Shown here: one piece after another, positions 42,088 through 49,632 of the stretch
Layout of the letters: each line of letters starts with the position of its first letter
Numbering within the stretch: the stretch's first letter is position 1
Assembly (NCBI RefSeq): GCF_036173105.1
Contig: NZ_CP108053.1
Span: 6,882,001-6,946,000, forward strand
Origin: Streptomyces sp. NBC_00287
GTDB lineage: Bacteria; Actinomycetota; Actinomycetes; Streptomycetales; Streptomycetaceae
Length of the DNA stretch: 64,000 bases
Reading direction: 5' to 3'
The notes under the pieces: generated by a model
What the model saw: the letters and a program-made list of their open reading frames with translations, nothing else
Told to the model about the DNA's origin: nothing
The model's database searches: none
Made by a program: the position numbers and the translations under genes

Positions 42088-42129
42088 ATTGACGCTTGCA
42101 TTGATTTAATCAATATTGACAGGCATTGA
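42088..42129. promoter_or_regulatory. Palindrome and ATTGA cluster between divergent citrate synthases
   Basis: ATTGATTTAATCAAT (42100-42114) is a perfect 15-bp palindrome. Further ATTGA units lie at 42088, 42115 and 42125. This is the only strongly AT-rich stretch nearby and it sits in the shared promoter region, so it is a good operator candidate for both genes. Confidence 0.75.
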
Positions 42130-42169
42130 GTCAAGCATGGACAGTCGAATCAAGTCCAGGGAGGAAATC

Positions 42170-43342
42170 ATGTCCGTCAACAGGTCGGCCACTGCTCTTG
42201 TCGAGGCGCCGCGCGGGCTCGCCGGCGTCGTCGTCACCGACACCGCCATCGGCGACGTCCGGGGCCTTGAGGGCTTCTACCACTACCGCCAGTACTCCGC
42301 CGTCGAACTCGCGCAGACCCGCGGCTTCGAGGACGTGTGGCATCTGCTGGTCCACGGTGAACTGCCGGACGCCGAACGGGCCGCGGCCTTCGCCGCCCAG
42401 ACCGCGGCGCTACGGCGCCTGCCCGACGAGGTGCGCGCCGTCCTGCCCGCCATCGCCACAGCGAGCACCGGTGCCGGCGGATCCGGACCACTGGCCGGCA
42501 TGCGCACCGCGCTGTCGCTGCTCGGTGCGGTGAAGGGCTTCCGGCCGCTGTACGACATCGCCGGGGACGAGCGCCGCCGGGACACGCTCGCCGCGGCGGC
42601 CGCCGTACCGACGCTTCTCACGGCGCTGTACCGGCTGGGCGAGGGTCTTGACCCAGTAGAGCCACGCGAGGACCTGTCGTACGCGGCGAACTACTTGTAC
42701 ATGTTGACGGGCTCAGAACCCGACCCGATAGAGACCAGGGCGATCGAGCAATACTTGATCTCAACCATTGACCATGGATTCAATGCATCAACCTTCACGG
42801 CACGAGTGATCGCCTCCACCGGAGCGGATGTCGCGGCCTGTCTCGTGGGAGCGGTCGGCGCGCTCTCCGGCCCCCTGCACGGCGGCGCCCCCAGCCGGGC
42901 GCTGGACACCCTGGACGCGATCGGCACCCCCGACCGCATCGACCCCTGGATCCGCGAACGCGTCCTCGCCGGCGACCGCATCATGGGCTTCGGTCACGCC
43001 GTCTACCGCACGGAGGACCCCCGCTCCCGCATGCTCCGCGACATCGCGCAGCGCTTCGGCGGCCCACGCGTCGACTTCGCCGTACAGGTGGAGCGCCAAG
43101 TGGAGACGATCCTCGCCGAGCTGAAGCCCGGCCGCGAACTCCACACCAACGTCGAGTTCTACGCAGGCGTGGTCATGGAACTCTGCGGTCTGCCCCGCGA
43201 GATGTTCACCCCCACCTTCGCGGCGGCCCGAGTCGTCGGCTGGAGCGCCAACATCCTGGAGCAGGCGGAGGACCGCAAGATCATCCGTCCGGCGGCTCGG
43301 TATGTGGGGCCGGGGGCACCGGTGGCGGTGCCGACGGCGTGA
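42170..43342 (+). CDS. Citrate synthase/2-methylcitrate synthase family protein
   Basis: A 390-residue citrate synthase-type enzyme condensing acetyl-CoA or propionyl-CoA with oxaloacetate. It has IDHGFN (H202), GPLHGGA (H237) and GFGHAVYRTEDPR (H276). The acidic catalytic position reads HTNVEFYAG, with Glu (E329) where most family members have Asp. The ATG has AGGGAGGAAATC upstream; an open extension to 42116 runs into the ATTGA cluster. It is divergent from the helix-turn-helix citrate synthase. Codons of residues ~174-214 are unusually AT-rich for this genome, around a second ATTGA dyad. Confidence 0.93.
   Translation: MSVNRSATALVEAPRGLAGVVVTDTAIGDVRGLEGFYHYRQYSAVELAQTRGFEDVWHLLVHGELPDAERAAAFAAQTAALRRLPDEVRAVLPAIATASTGAGGSGPLAGMRTALSLLGAVKGFRPLYDIAGDERRRDTLAAAAAVPTLLTALYRLGEGLDPVEPREDLSYAANYLYMLTGSEPDPIETRAIEQYLISTIDHGFNASTFTARVIASTGADVAACLVGAVGALSGPLHGGAPSRALDTLDAIGTPDRIDPWIRERVLAGDRIMGFGHAVYRTEDPRSRMLRDIAQRFGGPRVDFAVQVERQVETILAELKPGRELHTNVEFYAGVVMELCGLPREMFTPTFAAARVVGWSANILEQAEDRKIIRPAARYVGPGAPVAVPTA
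42766..42785. promoter_or_regulatory. Intragenic CATTGA-N8-TCAATG dyad
   Basis: Inside the citrate synthase gene, CATTGA and TCAATG flank an 8-base spacer containing CCATGG. It uses codons that are rare here (TTG, ATT, TCA, AAT). It resembles the ATTGA/TCAAT units of the upstream palindrome. A regulatory role is speculative. Confidence 0.35.
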
Positions 43343-43384
43343 CGGGCCTGCCTCGGTCCGCAGTACAGGACTGGTAGTGCTTCG

Positions 43385-44077
43385 TCATGCGGGCGGATCG
43401 CCCCCGCCGGTCTCGGCGATGGCGCGCTCGAACAGCCGGAACATGCGCCCCTCGTCCGAGTCGGCAGGCAGGGATGCCTTGAGGGAACGTGACGCGGCCC
43501 AGTAGCTGCGGAAGGCCGGGCTTCTCACTATGTCCCGGGCCTCGTGGAGGAGATCTTCCTCCGACCGGTCGCCCCACTGGAAGGCGAGCAGGAGGTGGCT
43601 GTAGGTCAGATTGGCGAAGAGGTGCTGCCTGATGACCGCATGGGGCTGACCCGGGAAGTCGTTCCACACCTCGGCGAGGGCGGGGTCCTCCATCTGCATC
43701 TGGGTGAGCTGCACATGGAGACCGCGCAGGTCGGCTGCCGCACTCCGGCGGAGTTCCGCCCGCGAGGCGGCCAACTCCTCACGTTGGAGGGCGAGTTCCC
43801 TGCGCTGAAGTTGCAGCTCACGCTGCTGGAAGAGGAGCGTGGTGACCAGCAGAAGCAGGGCGAGGCCGGAGAAGACGGCGCTGACTGCGCCGAAGTAGTC
43901 GCCCAGCATGCTGCGTTCGGTGGCCGTCTGCCGGTCCCCGTTGGCCCGTTCCACCCCGTCGATGAGCCAACCACTGACGACGACGGATGCGGCGCCCACC
44001 AGGGCCACTCCCGCTCCGGCCGTGGCCAGCCAGGCACAGACCCTGACCGCTGATCGCCATGCGGGAACTCCTGCCAC
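43385..44077 (-). CDS. DUF6082-like membrane protein
   Basis: A 230-residue protein with two membrane helices (VCAWLATAGAGVALVGAASVV and FGAVSAVFSGLALLLLVTT), a heptad-rich coiled coil (QQRELQLQRRELALQREEL, ~85-115) and a C-terminal DUF6082-like domain (QHLFANLTYSHLLLAFQ, then SPAFRSYWAASRSLKASLP). GTG 44077 has a strong GGGGGAGG; longer starts at 44107 or 44182 are possible, but 44182 lies inside the hairpin at 44164-44191. The same domain occurs in the gene at 44981. Function unknown; it could be a membrane-tethered signalling protein. Confidence 0.78.
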   Translation of the reverse strand: MAGVPAWRSAVRVCAWLATAGAGVALVGAASVVVSGWLIDGVERANGDRQTATERSMLGDYFGAVSAVFSGLALLLLVTTLLFQQRELQLQRRELALQREELAASRAELRRSAAADLRGLHVQLTQMQMEDPALAEVWNDFPGQPHAVIRQHLFANLTYSHLLLAFQWGDRSEEDLLHEARDIVRSPAFRSYWAASRSLKASLPADSDEGRMFRLFERAIAETGGGDPPA

Positions 44078-44163
44078 GCACGCCTCCCCCCGGATCGGCC
44101 CGGACATCCTGCCCGCGGCCCGCGAAGGGAAAACGCCGAGCAGGAACGGGCTGAGCGCAGAGA

Positions 44164-44191
44164 GGGCCTGCCGCACGATCACGGCAGGCCC
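44164..44191 (-). terminator. Hairpin between small gene and DUF6082-like gene
   Basis: GGGCCTGCCG and CGGCAGGCCC are perfect 10-base arms with an 8-base loop. A second imperfect hairpin (44218-44252) overlaps the end of the small gene. Confidence 0.75.
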
Positions 44192-44232
44192 GGAAACCGC
44201 TGCGGTGCCGGATCCGTCGGGCCCTGGAGGCC

Positions 44233-44472
44233 TCAGGCGGCCTCAAGGCCCGACAGGGCGCTGAGGAGTGTGTACCCCGGTACGACGACCAACGTCTTGC
44301 CCGAGGCCAACCGTCGTTGCCGGCTCATCGCATTCTCATGCCTTCCGATGATGGCGATGCGGCCGTCGGACAGCTCCAAGGCAGCGGGACATGTCCGCCC
44401 CGTGGCGCATCGCAGGCCTGCAGCAGGCGAGTCGATGCGACGGACTATGCGGAGAGGGACGGGTTCTTTCAT
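44233..44472 (-). CDS. Small conserved protein, paralogue of the one at 44541
   Basis: A 79-residue protein: MKEPVPLRIVRRIDSPAAG, GRTCPAALELSDGRIAIIG, then KTLVVVPGYTLLSAL. It aligns over its length with the product of 44541-44777 (shared IVRR, G-x-TCP, EL-x-DG-x2-A-I/V-IG, VV and TLL-x-A). The ATG has AGGA eight bases ahead. It precedes the membrane DUF6082-like gene, with a hairpin between. Function unknown; I do not recognise the family by name. Confidence 0.7.
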   Translation of the reverse strand: MKEPVPLRIVRRIDSPAAGLRCATGRTCPAALELSDGRIAIIGRHENAMSRQRRLASGKTLVVVPGYTLLSALSGLEAA

Positions 44473-44540
44473 GTCGACGTCCTATGGGAGGCGTTACGGG
44501 TGGGGGGCCGGGTCGATCGGCGTGGGCGCGTGGCGTGGGC

Positions 44541-44777
44541 TCAGGAATCGGGGATGTCCCGCTTCGCGCGGAGGAGCGTCTCGCGAGTGATCACCACGAT
44601 CCGCTCGTACTCGGCGCGTCCTGCGTCCGGCGGTAGCTTCCCGTCGAGTTCCTCGGTGACGTCCGTTCCGATGACGGCGAAGTCACCGTCCTCCAACTCG
44701 AAGATGTCCGGGCAGGTCTGGCCGGACGCGCTTCCGCGCTCGCGAGGGGTCGCACCGAGTCGGCGCACGATCTTCAC
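44541..44777 (-). CDS. Small conserved protein, TCP-motif paralogue
   Basis: A 78-residue protein from GTG 44777: VKIVRRLGATPRERG, GQTCPDIFELEDGDFAVIG, then RIVVITRETLLRAKRDIP. It follows the non-membrane DUF6082-like gene on the same strand. The start lacks a close Shine-Dalgarno (AAGGCGG is 12-13 bases off), so the exact start is uncertain. The 203 bp between it and the preceding gene contain a TGCCC-GGAGA-GGGCA hairpin but no clear gene. Function unknown. Confidence 0.68.
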   Translation of the reverse strand: MKIVRRLGATPRERGSASGQTCPDIFELEDGDFAVIGTDVTEELDGKLPPDAGRAEYERIVVITRETLLRAKRDIPDS

Positions 44778-44980
44778 AGGGGGATACCGCCTTATGGCTC
44801 TGAGTGATGGTTGCCCTCCGAGCCTGGCCTGACTGTCTGGGGTGTGCCGACAGGGCGAAGTCTCCGAACGCGCTGGTGTCCGTCGGAGTGCCCGGAGAGG
44901 GCAGCGACAAGATAGCGAGTTTCGGCGCGCGAGTGGCTGCAGATGTGCGCAGGCGAGTGAGTGAAGTGAAGAACGCGCTG

Positions 44981-45484
44981 TCAGGGCGCCTCCGGAGGTG
45001 TCCCGACCACCCACCACTCTTCGGTGTCGGACTCGGCGAGATCCTGGATCAGCTCGTCCATCATGCGCCCGAGGGCGAACTCCTCCGATGCGCTGGGAAG
45101 GCTTTTCCGGTGGTGGCGCGTCGCCTCCCAGTACTCGCGGAACAGCGCGTTCTGGCAAATGACCCGCAGATGCCCGTGGAGCTCGGCCCGGCTGAGGGCG
45201 CCGATCCGGTGGAAGTGCAGGGCGTTGATGTAGAGGGCGTTGGCGAACAGGAACTGGCGCTGCTTGTCCAGGGGGATCTCGGTCTCGTAGGTGTCGAGAA
45301 CCGCGGTGAGGGCAGGATCGTCCATGGCCTTGCAGAGCAGGGTCAGATGGAGCCGATGCTGTTCACGGAGCGCTGCTTTCTTGTGGTGGCGCGTGCCCGC
45401 GGCGGCCAGGGAGTGGCTCATGGCCGCAACCCCTGCCCGCACGGCAGAACCGATCCTCCGTATGCCAAAACTCTGTGTGGCCAT
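44981..45484 (-). CDS. DUF6082-like protein without membrane helices
   Basis: A 167-residue protein related to that at 43385: HLTLLCKAMDDPAL, RQFLFANALYINALHF and FREYWEATRHHRKSLP align with the C-terminal part of the larger one. It lacks the second membrane helix and coiled coil; only a weak hydrophobic stretch (AVRAGVAAMSHSLAAA) is near its N-terminus. The ATG has GGGGGTTGAC ahead. It heads the leftward set of four accessory genes. Function unknown. Confidence 0.78.
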   Translation of the reverse strand: MATQSFGIRRIGSAVRAGVAAMSHSLAAAGTRHHKKAALREQHRLHLTLLCKAMDDPALTAVLDTYETEIPLDKQRQFLFANALYINALHFHRIGALSRAELHGHLRVICQNALFREYWEATRHHRKSLPSASEEFALGRMMDELIQDLAESDTEEWWVVGTPPEAP

Positions 45485-45804
45485 GTCAACCCCCGATTCA
45501 GGCGGCCGTCCGCCGGTCGTCGGGGTGCGGGTCGACTGTAGGGGACCGGCGAGCGGTGGGCGGCGCTTGCCGTCTCCCAGGGTGCCGAGCGGCTCTGATC
45601 GGCAGGGAGGCGGAGAGGAGGCGCACGGAGGGAAGCGAGGGTCGCACAGTCCGGCGCCATGCCCAACGTCTGCCCCGCAAGTGCTGCTAACAATCGTTCA
45701 CTTCGCGCGGTTTCTTTCGGCTCGTATCCTGGGGCGGCATTCATTCTTCGTACGGGCGCCGGATTGCGAGCCGGTGCACGCGTCGGTGAGAGAGAGGTCG
45801 CTCG
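45485..45804. other. 320-bp divergent promoter region
   Basis: No gene seen. A -10-like TATCCT lies near 45727 ahead of the GTPase gene, and a partial dyad AAC-AATC-GTT near 45690. GAGAGAGAGG precedes the GTPase start. Confidence 0.5.
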
Positions 45805-46845
45805 TTGGTCCCGAGCAGCACGTCGCAGCAGATTCCGGTCGTCGTCCTCGCCGGCTTCCTCGGCTCCGGCAAGACCACGCTCCTCAACCATCTCCTCCAC
45901 CGCAGCGGAGGCAGCCGTATCGGAGCGATCGTCAATGACTTCGGGGCCATCGAGATCGACGCCATGGCCGTGGCCGGCGCGCTCGGCGACTCGACCGTCT
46001 CCCTCGGCAACGGCTGCCTGTGCTGCGCCGTCGACGCCAGTGAACTCGACCTCTACCTGGAACGCCTCGCCGCCCCCTCCGCCGGCATCGACGTCATCGT
46101 GATCGAGGCCAGCGGCCTCGCCGAGCCGCAGGAACTGGTCCGCATGGTGCTCGCCAGCGAGCATCCGGGGATCGTCTACGGCGGTCTCGTCGAGGTCGTC
46201 GACGCCGCCGAGTTCGACGACACCCGTGCCAAGCACCCCGAGATCGACCGGCATCTCGCCCTCGCCGACCTTGTCGTCGTCAACAAGCTCGACCGGGCCG
46301 CGGATCCGGAGCGGCTCCTCACGCTCGTCCGTGAGCTCGCCGGTCGCGCCTCCGTCGTTCCCGCCACCTACGGCCGTATCGACCCCGAGTTCCTCTTCGA
46401 CTGCCGGCCCAGCGAAGAACGCGTCGGGCAGCTGTCCTTCGACGACCTGCATGAGCACGATGACCATGACGGGCATCTGCACACCGGGTACGACAGCGTG
46501 TCGTTCGTCGCCGAGCGCCCCCTCGATCCGCGCTCGCTCATGAGCTTTCTCGACAGCCGTCCCGAGGGGCTCTACCGGATCAAGGGGTACGTCGACTTCG
46601 GCCCGCACGACGCCCTGAACCGGTACTCCGTGCATGCCGTCGGGCGGTTCCTCCGGTTCTACCCGGAGCCCTGGGCGGCGAACGGCGAGCGGCTCACCCA
46701 GCTCGTCCTCATCGGCTCCGGCATCGACGCGACCGCCCTCGCCAAGGAACTCCAGGCGTGCGAGAGCGATGCCCCCCATGCCGACGAACCTGGCATGTGG
46801 GGCGTCCTTCGCTACGTACAAGGCGCCGCGGACGAGCCCGCTTAG
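45805..46845 (+). CDS. COG0523/CobW-family metal-trafficking GTPase
   Basis: A 346-residue G3E GTPase of the COG0523 group, which delivers zinc or other metals to client proteins. Walker A is GFLGSGKTT (17-25), the metal site is CLCC (72-75) and the guanine motif is NKLD (~155). A His/Asp-rich loop (HEHDDHDGHLH, ~215-225) is typical of zinc handlers. The start is TTG, supported by GAGAGAGAGG upstream. The C-terminal CobW_C domain is complete. It converges on parC, with only 16 bp between the stop codons. Confidence 0.9.
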   Translation: MVPSSTSQQIPVVVLAGFLGSGKTTLLNHLLHRSGGSRIGAIVNDFGAIEIDAMAVAGALGDSTVSLGNGCLCCAVDASELDLYLERLAAPSAGIDVIVIEASGLAEPQELVRMVLASEHPGIVYGGLVEVVDAAEFDDTRAKHPEIDRHLALADLVVVNKLDRAADPERLLTLVRELAGRASVVPATYGRIDPEFLFDCRPSEERVGQLSFDDLHEHDDHDGHLHTGYDSVSFVAERPLDPRSLMSFLDSRPEGLYRIKGYVDFGPHDALNRYSVHAVGRFLRFYPEPWAANGERLTQLVLIGSGIDATALAKELQACESDAPHADEPGMWGVLRYVQGAADEPA

Positions 46846-46882
46846 ACCGGGCCCGCCACCACTAGACCGGGCCCGCCACCAC
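46843..46882. repeat. 20-bp tandem duplication spanning both stop codons
   Basis: TAGACCGGGCCCGCCACCAC occurs at 46843-46862 and 46863-46882 without a mismatch. The first copy begins with the GTPase stop TAG. The parC stop (CTA on the plus strand, 46862-46864) straddles the junction, so a second parC-like ending lies just beyond it. Confidence 0.95.
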
Positions 46883-49318
46883 CGACACCGTCTTCGCCAG
46901 GGACACACCCGAGCCGTCGCGGCGCGGGTCCATCTCCGGGAGTTCGGCCGGGGTGCCGTTCTTCTGCGCCGCCCGGGCCGGAGCGGGGCCCGCCCAGGCC
47001 AGGGAGAGACAGTCCTCGCCCTTGAGGAACCGCTGGCAGCGGACACCGCCGGTGGCGCGGCCCTTGCGCGGGTACTGGTCGAACGGGGTCAGCTTGGCCG
47101 TCGTCTGGACCGAGTCGTCCAGGGTGCCGCGCGAGCCCGCGACCGTGAACACCACCGCGTCGACCGCCGGATCCACCGCCGTGAAGGAGATGACCTTCGC
47201 GCCCTCCGTCAGCTTGACGCCAGCCATACCGCCCGCCGGGCGGCCCTGCGGACGCACCTGCGAGGCCTGGTAGCGCAGCAACTGGGCGTCGTCCGTGATG
47301 AAGACGAGGTCCTCCTCGCCGGTGCGCAGCTCCACCGCGCCGACGATCCGGTCGCCCTCCTTGAGGGTGATGACCTCCAACTCCTCCTTGTTGGACGGGT
47401 AGTCGGGCACCACGCGCTTGACGACACCCTGCTCGGTGCCGAGCGCCAGACCGGGGGAGGACTCGTCCAGCGTGGTCAGGCAGACCACCGTCTCGTCGCC
47501 CTCCAGGGAGACGAACTCCGTCAGCGGGGCGCCGCCCGAGAGGTTCGGCCGTGCCGCCGTCTCCGGCAGCGTAGGCAGGTCGACGACGTTGATCCGCAGC
47601 AGACGGCCCGTGGAGGTCACCGCGCCGACCTCGCCACGGGCGGTGGCCGGCACCGCCGAGACGATCACATCGTGCTTGGAACGCTTCGCGTCGCCGTCCT
47701 CCGCGAACGGGTCGCCGTTCGCCGTACGGGCCAGCAGGCCCGTCGAGGACAGCAGGACCCGGCACGGGTCGTCGGCCACCTGGAGCGGAACCGTCGCCGC
47801 CGTGGCGCCCGCCGACTCCAGCAGGACCGTACGCCGCTCGGTGCCGAACTTCTTGGCCACCGCGGCCAGTTCGTTGGAGACCAGCTTGCGCAGCTCCGCG
47901 TCCGACTCCAGGATCCGGGTCAGCTCCGCGATCTCCTCGTTCAGCCGGTCCTTCTCCGCCTCCAGCTCGATGCGGTCGTACTTGGTGAGCCGGCGCAGCG
48001 GGGTGTCCAGGATGTACTGCGTCTGGATCTCCGACAGCGAGAAGCGCTCCATCAGGCGCTCCTTGGCCTGCGCGCTGTTCTCGCTGGAGCGGATCAGCCG
48101 GATGACCTCGTCGATGTCGACGAGGGCGGTGAGCAGACCCTCCACCAGGTGCAGCCGGTCGCGCCGCTTGGTGCGGCGGAACTCGCTGCGGCGCCGGATG
48201 ACCTCGAAGCGGTGGTCGAGGTAGACCTCCAGGAGCTCCTTGAGGCCGAGGGTGAGGGGCTGGCCGTCGACCAGGGCGACGTTGTTGATGCCGAAGGACT
48301 CCTCCATCGGCGTCAGCTTGTAGAGCTGCTCCAGGACCGCCTCCGGCACGAAGCCGTTCTTGATCTCGATGACCAGGCGCAGGCCGTGCGCGCGGTCGGT
48401 GAGGTCCTTGACGTCGGCGATGCCCTGGAGCTTCTTCGAGCCGACCAGGTCCTTGATCTTGGCGATGACCTTCTCGGGGCCGACCGTGAAGGGCAGCTCG
48501 GTGACGACCAGGCCCTTGCGGCGCGCCGTCACGCTCTCCACGGACACCGTCGCGCGGATCTTGAACGTGCCGCGGCCCGTCTCGTACGCGTCCCGGATAC
48601 CGGTCAGGCCCACGATCCGGCCGCCGGTGGGCAGGTCGGGGCCCGGGACGAGCCGCATCAGGGCGTCCAGATCCGCGTTCGGGTGGCGGATCAGATGGCG
48701 GGCGGCCGCGATGACCTCGGCGAGGTTGTGCGGCGGCATGTTGGTGGCCATGCCGACCGCGATGCCTGACGAGCCGTTGACCAGGAGGTTCGGGAACGCG
48801 GCGGGCAGCGCCACCGGCTCCTGCTCCTGGCCGTCGTAGTTGGGCGCGAAGTCGACCGTGTCCTCGTCGATCGACTCCGTCATCAGGCTCGTCGCGGCGG
48901 CCTGACGGCACTCGGTGTACCGCATCGCGGCCGGCGGGTCGTCATTGCCGAGCGAGCCGAAGTTGCCGTGGCCGTCGACCAGGGGGACGCGCATCGAGAA
49001 GGGCTGCGCCATGCGCACCAGCGCGTCGTAGATCGACGCGTCGCCGTGCGGGTGCAACTTACCCATGACCTCGCCGACCACGCGCGCGCACTTCACATAG
49101 CCGCGGTCGGGGCGCAGGCCCATCTCGTTCATCTGGTAGACGATGCGGCGGTGCACCGGCTTGAGGCCGTCACGGGCGTCCGGCAGGGCGCGGGAGTAGA
49201 TGACCGAGTACGCGTACTCGAGGAAGGAGCCCTGCATCTCGTCGACGACGTCGATGTCGAGGATCTTCTCCTCGTACGAGTCGTCGGGCGGCGGGGTCTT
49301 CGTGCTGCGGCGGGCCAT
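46862..49318 (-). CDS. parC: Topoisomerase IV subunit A (ParC)
   Basis: The 818-residue breakage-reunion subunit. The N-terminus is ARRSTKTPPPDDSYEEKIL; the catalytic tyrosine is Y134 in AAMRYTECR, and the quinolone-pocket region reads VMGKLHPHGDASIYDALVRM. A long coiled coil (EAEKDRLNEEIAELTRIL) and a beta-pinwheel C-terminus lacking a clear GyrA box support ParC over GyrA. ATG 49318 is used; a TTG nine bases upstream is too near AAAGGAG. It pairs with parE 14 kb away. A damage-promoter-like motif lies upstream at 49397-49419. The divergent intergenic stretch 49328-49632 shows no gene. Confidence 0.94.
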   Translation of the reverse strand: MARRSTKTPPPDDSYEEKILDIDVVDEMQGSFLEYAYSVIYSRALPDARDGLKPVHRRIVYQMNEMGLRPDRGYVKCARVVGEVMGKLHPHGDASIYDALVRMAQPFSMRVPLVDGHGNFGSLGNDDPPAAMRYTECRQAAATSLMTESIDEDTVDFAPNYDGQEQEPVALPAAFPNLLVNGSSGIAVGMATNMPPHNLAEVIAAARHLIRHPNADLDALMRLVPGPDLPTGGRIVGLTGIRDAYETGRGTFKIRATVSVESVTARRKGLVVTELPFTVGPEKVIAKIKDLVGSKKLQGIADVKDLTDRAHGLRLVIEIKNGFVPEAVLEQLYKLTPMEESFGINNVALVDGQPLTLGLKELLEVYLDHRFEVIRRRSEFRRTKRRDRLHLVEGLLTALVDIDEVIRLIRSSENSAQAKERLMERFSLSEIQTQYILDTPLRRLTKYDRIELEAEKDRLNEEIAELTRILESDAELRKLVSNELAAVAKKFGTERRTVLLESAGATAATVPLQVADDPCRVLLSSTGLLARTANGDPFAEDGDAKRSKHDVIVSAVPATARGEVGAVTSTGRLLRINVVDLPTLPETAARPNLSGGAPLTEFVSLEGDETVVCLTTLDESSPGLALGTEQGVVKRVVPDYPSNKEELEVITLKEGDRIVGAVELRTGEEDLVFITDDAQLLRYQASQVRPQGRPAGGMAGVKLTEGAKVISFTAVDPAVDAVVFTVAGSRGTLDDSVQTTAKLTPFDQYPRKGRATGGVRCQRFLKGEDCLSLAWAGPAPARAAQKNGTPAELPEMDPRRDGSGVSLAKTVSVVAGPV

Positions 49319-49396
49319 CGCTGCCAAGGCTCCTTTTTCTGTGCGCTCACCTACGGGGCGCTCATGCTGACGCGTGAACTGGATCTGACGCGGACC

Positions 49397-49419
49397 ATTG
49401 TGGACCGCGGCACTGACAA
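49397..49419 (-). promoter_or_regulatory. Candidate RecA-NDp-like promoter of parC
   Basis: On the minus strand: TTGTCAGTG, eight bases, CACAAT. The left box is perfect, but the -10 lacks the first T. It would give a leader of about 70 bases to parC. Confidence 0.4.
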
Positions 49420-49632
49420 CCCGGACCAGGACCCGGCGTCGGCCGTCCGGCCCGGCGCGGAGGCGGACCTCCGCTCACGGCTGCCCGCAGGCTACGCGAT
49501 CCGCTGTCGGCATCCGCTGTCGGCGTACGCAGCCCGGGAACTTCGCCGAGGCCCTGCACGCTTGCATACAGTGGCAGGACCGGCAGGAAAACCGCGGTTT
49601 CTTCGACCGCGGACGCGATCGAAGGGACGTAC

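Noticed and set aside
44683..44910. 75-residue frame beginning MSLPSPGTPTDTSAFG upstream of the small TCP-motif gene
   Set aside because: It is out of frame with and overlaps the small gene, which has a clear paralogue; the overlapping frame has none.
45688..45705. Zur-type box upstream of the COG0523 GTPase gene
   Set aside because: TGCTAACAATCGTTCA has outer TG/CA but is not symmetric and has the wrong length for the 15-bp Zur palindrome.
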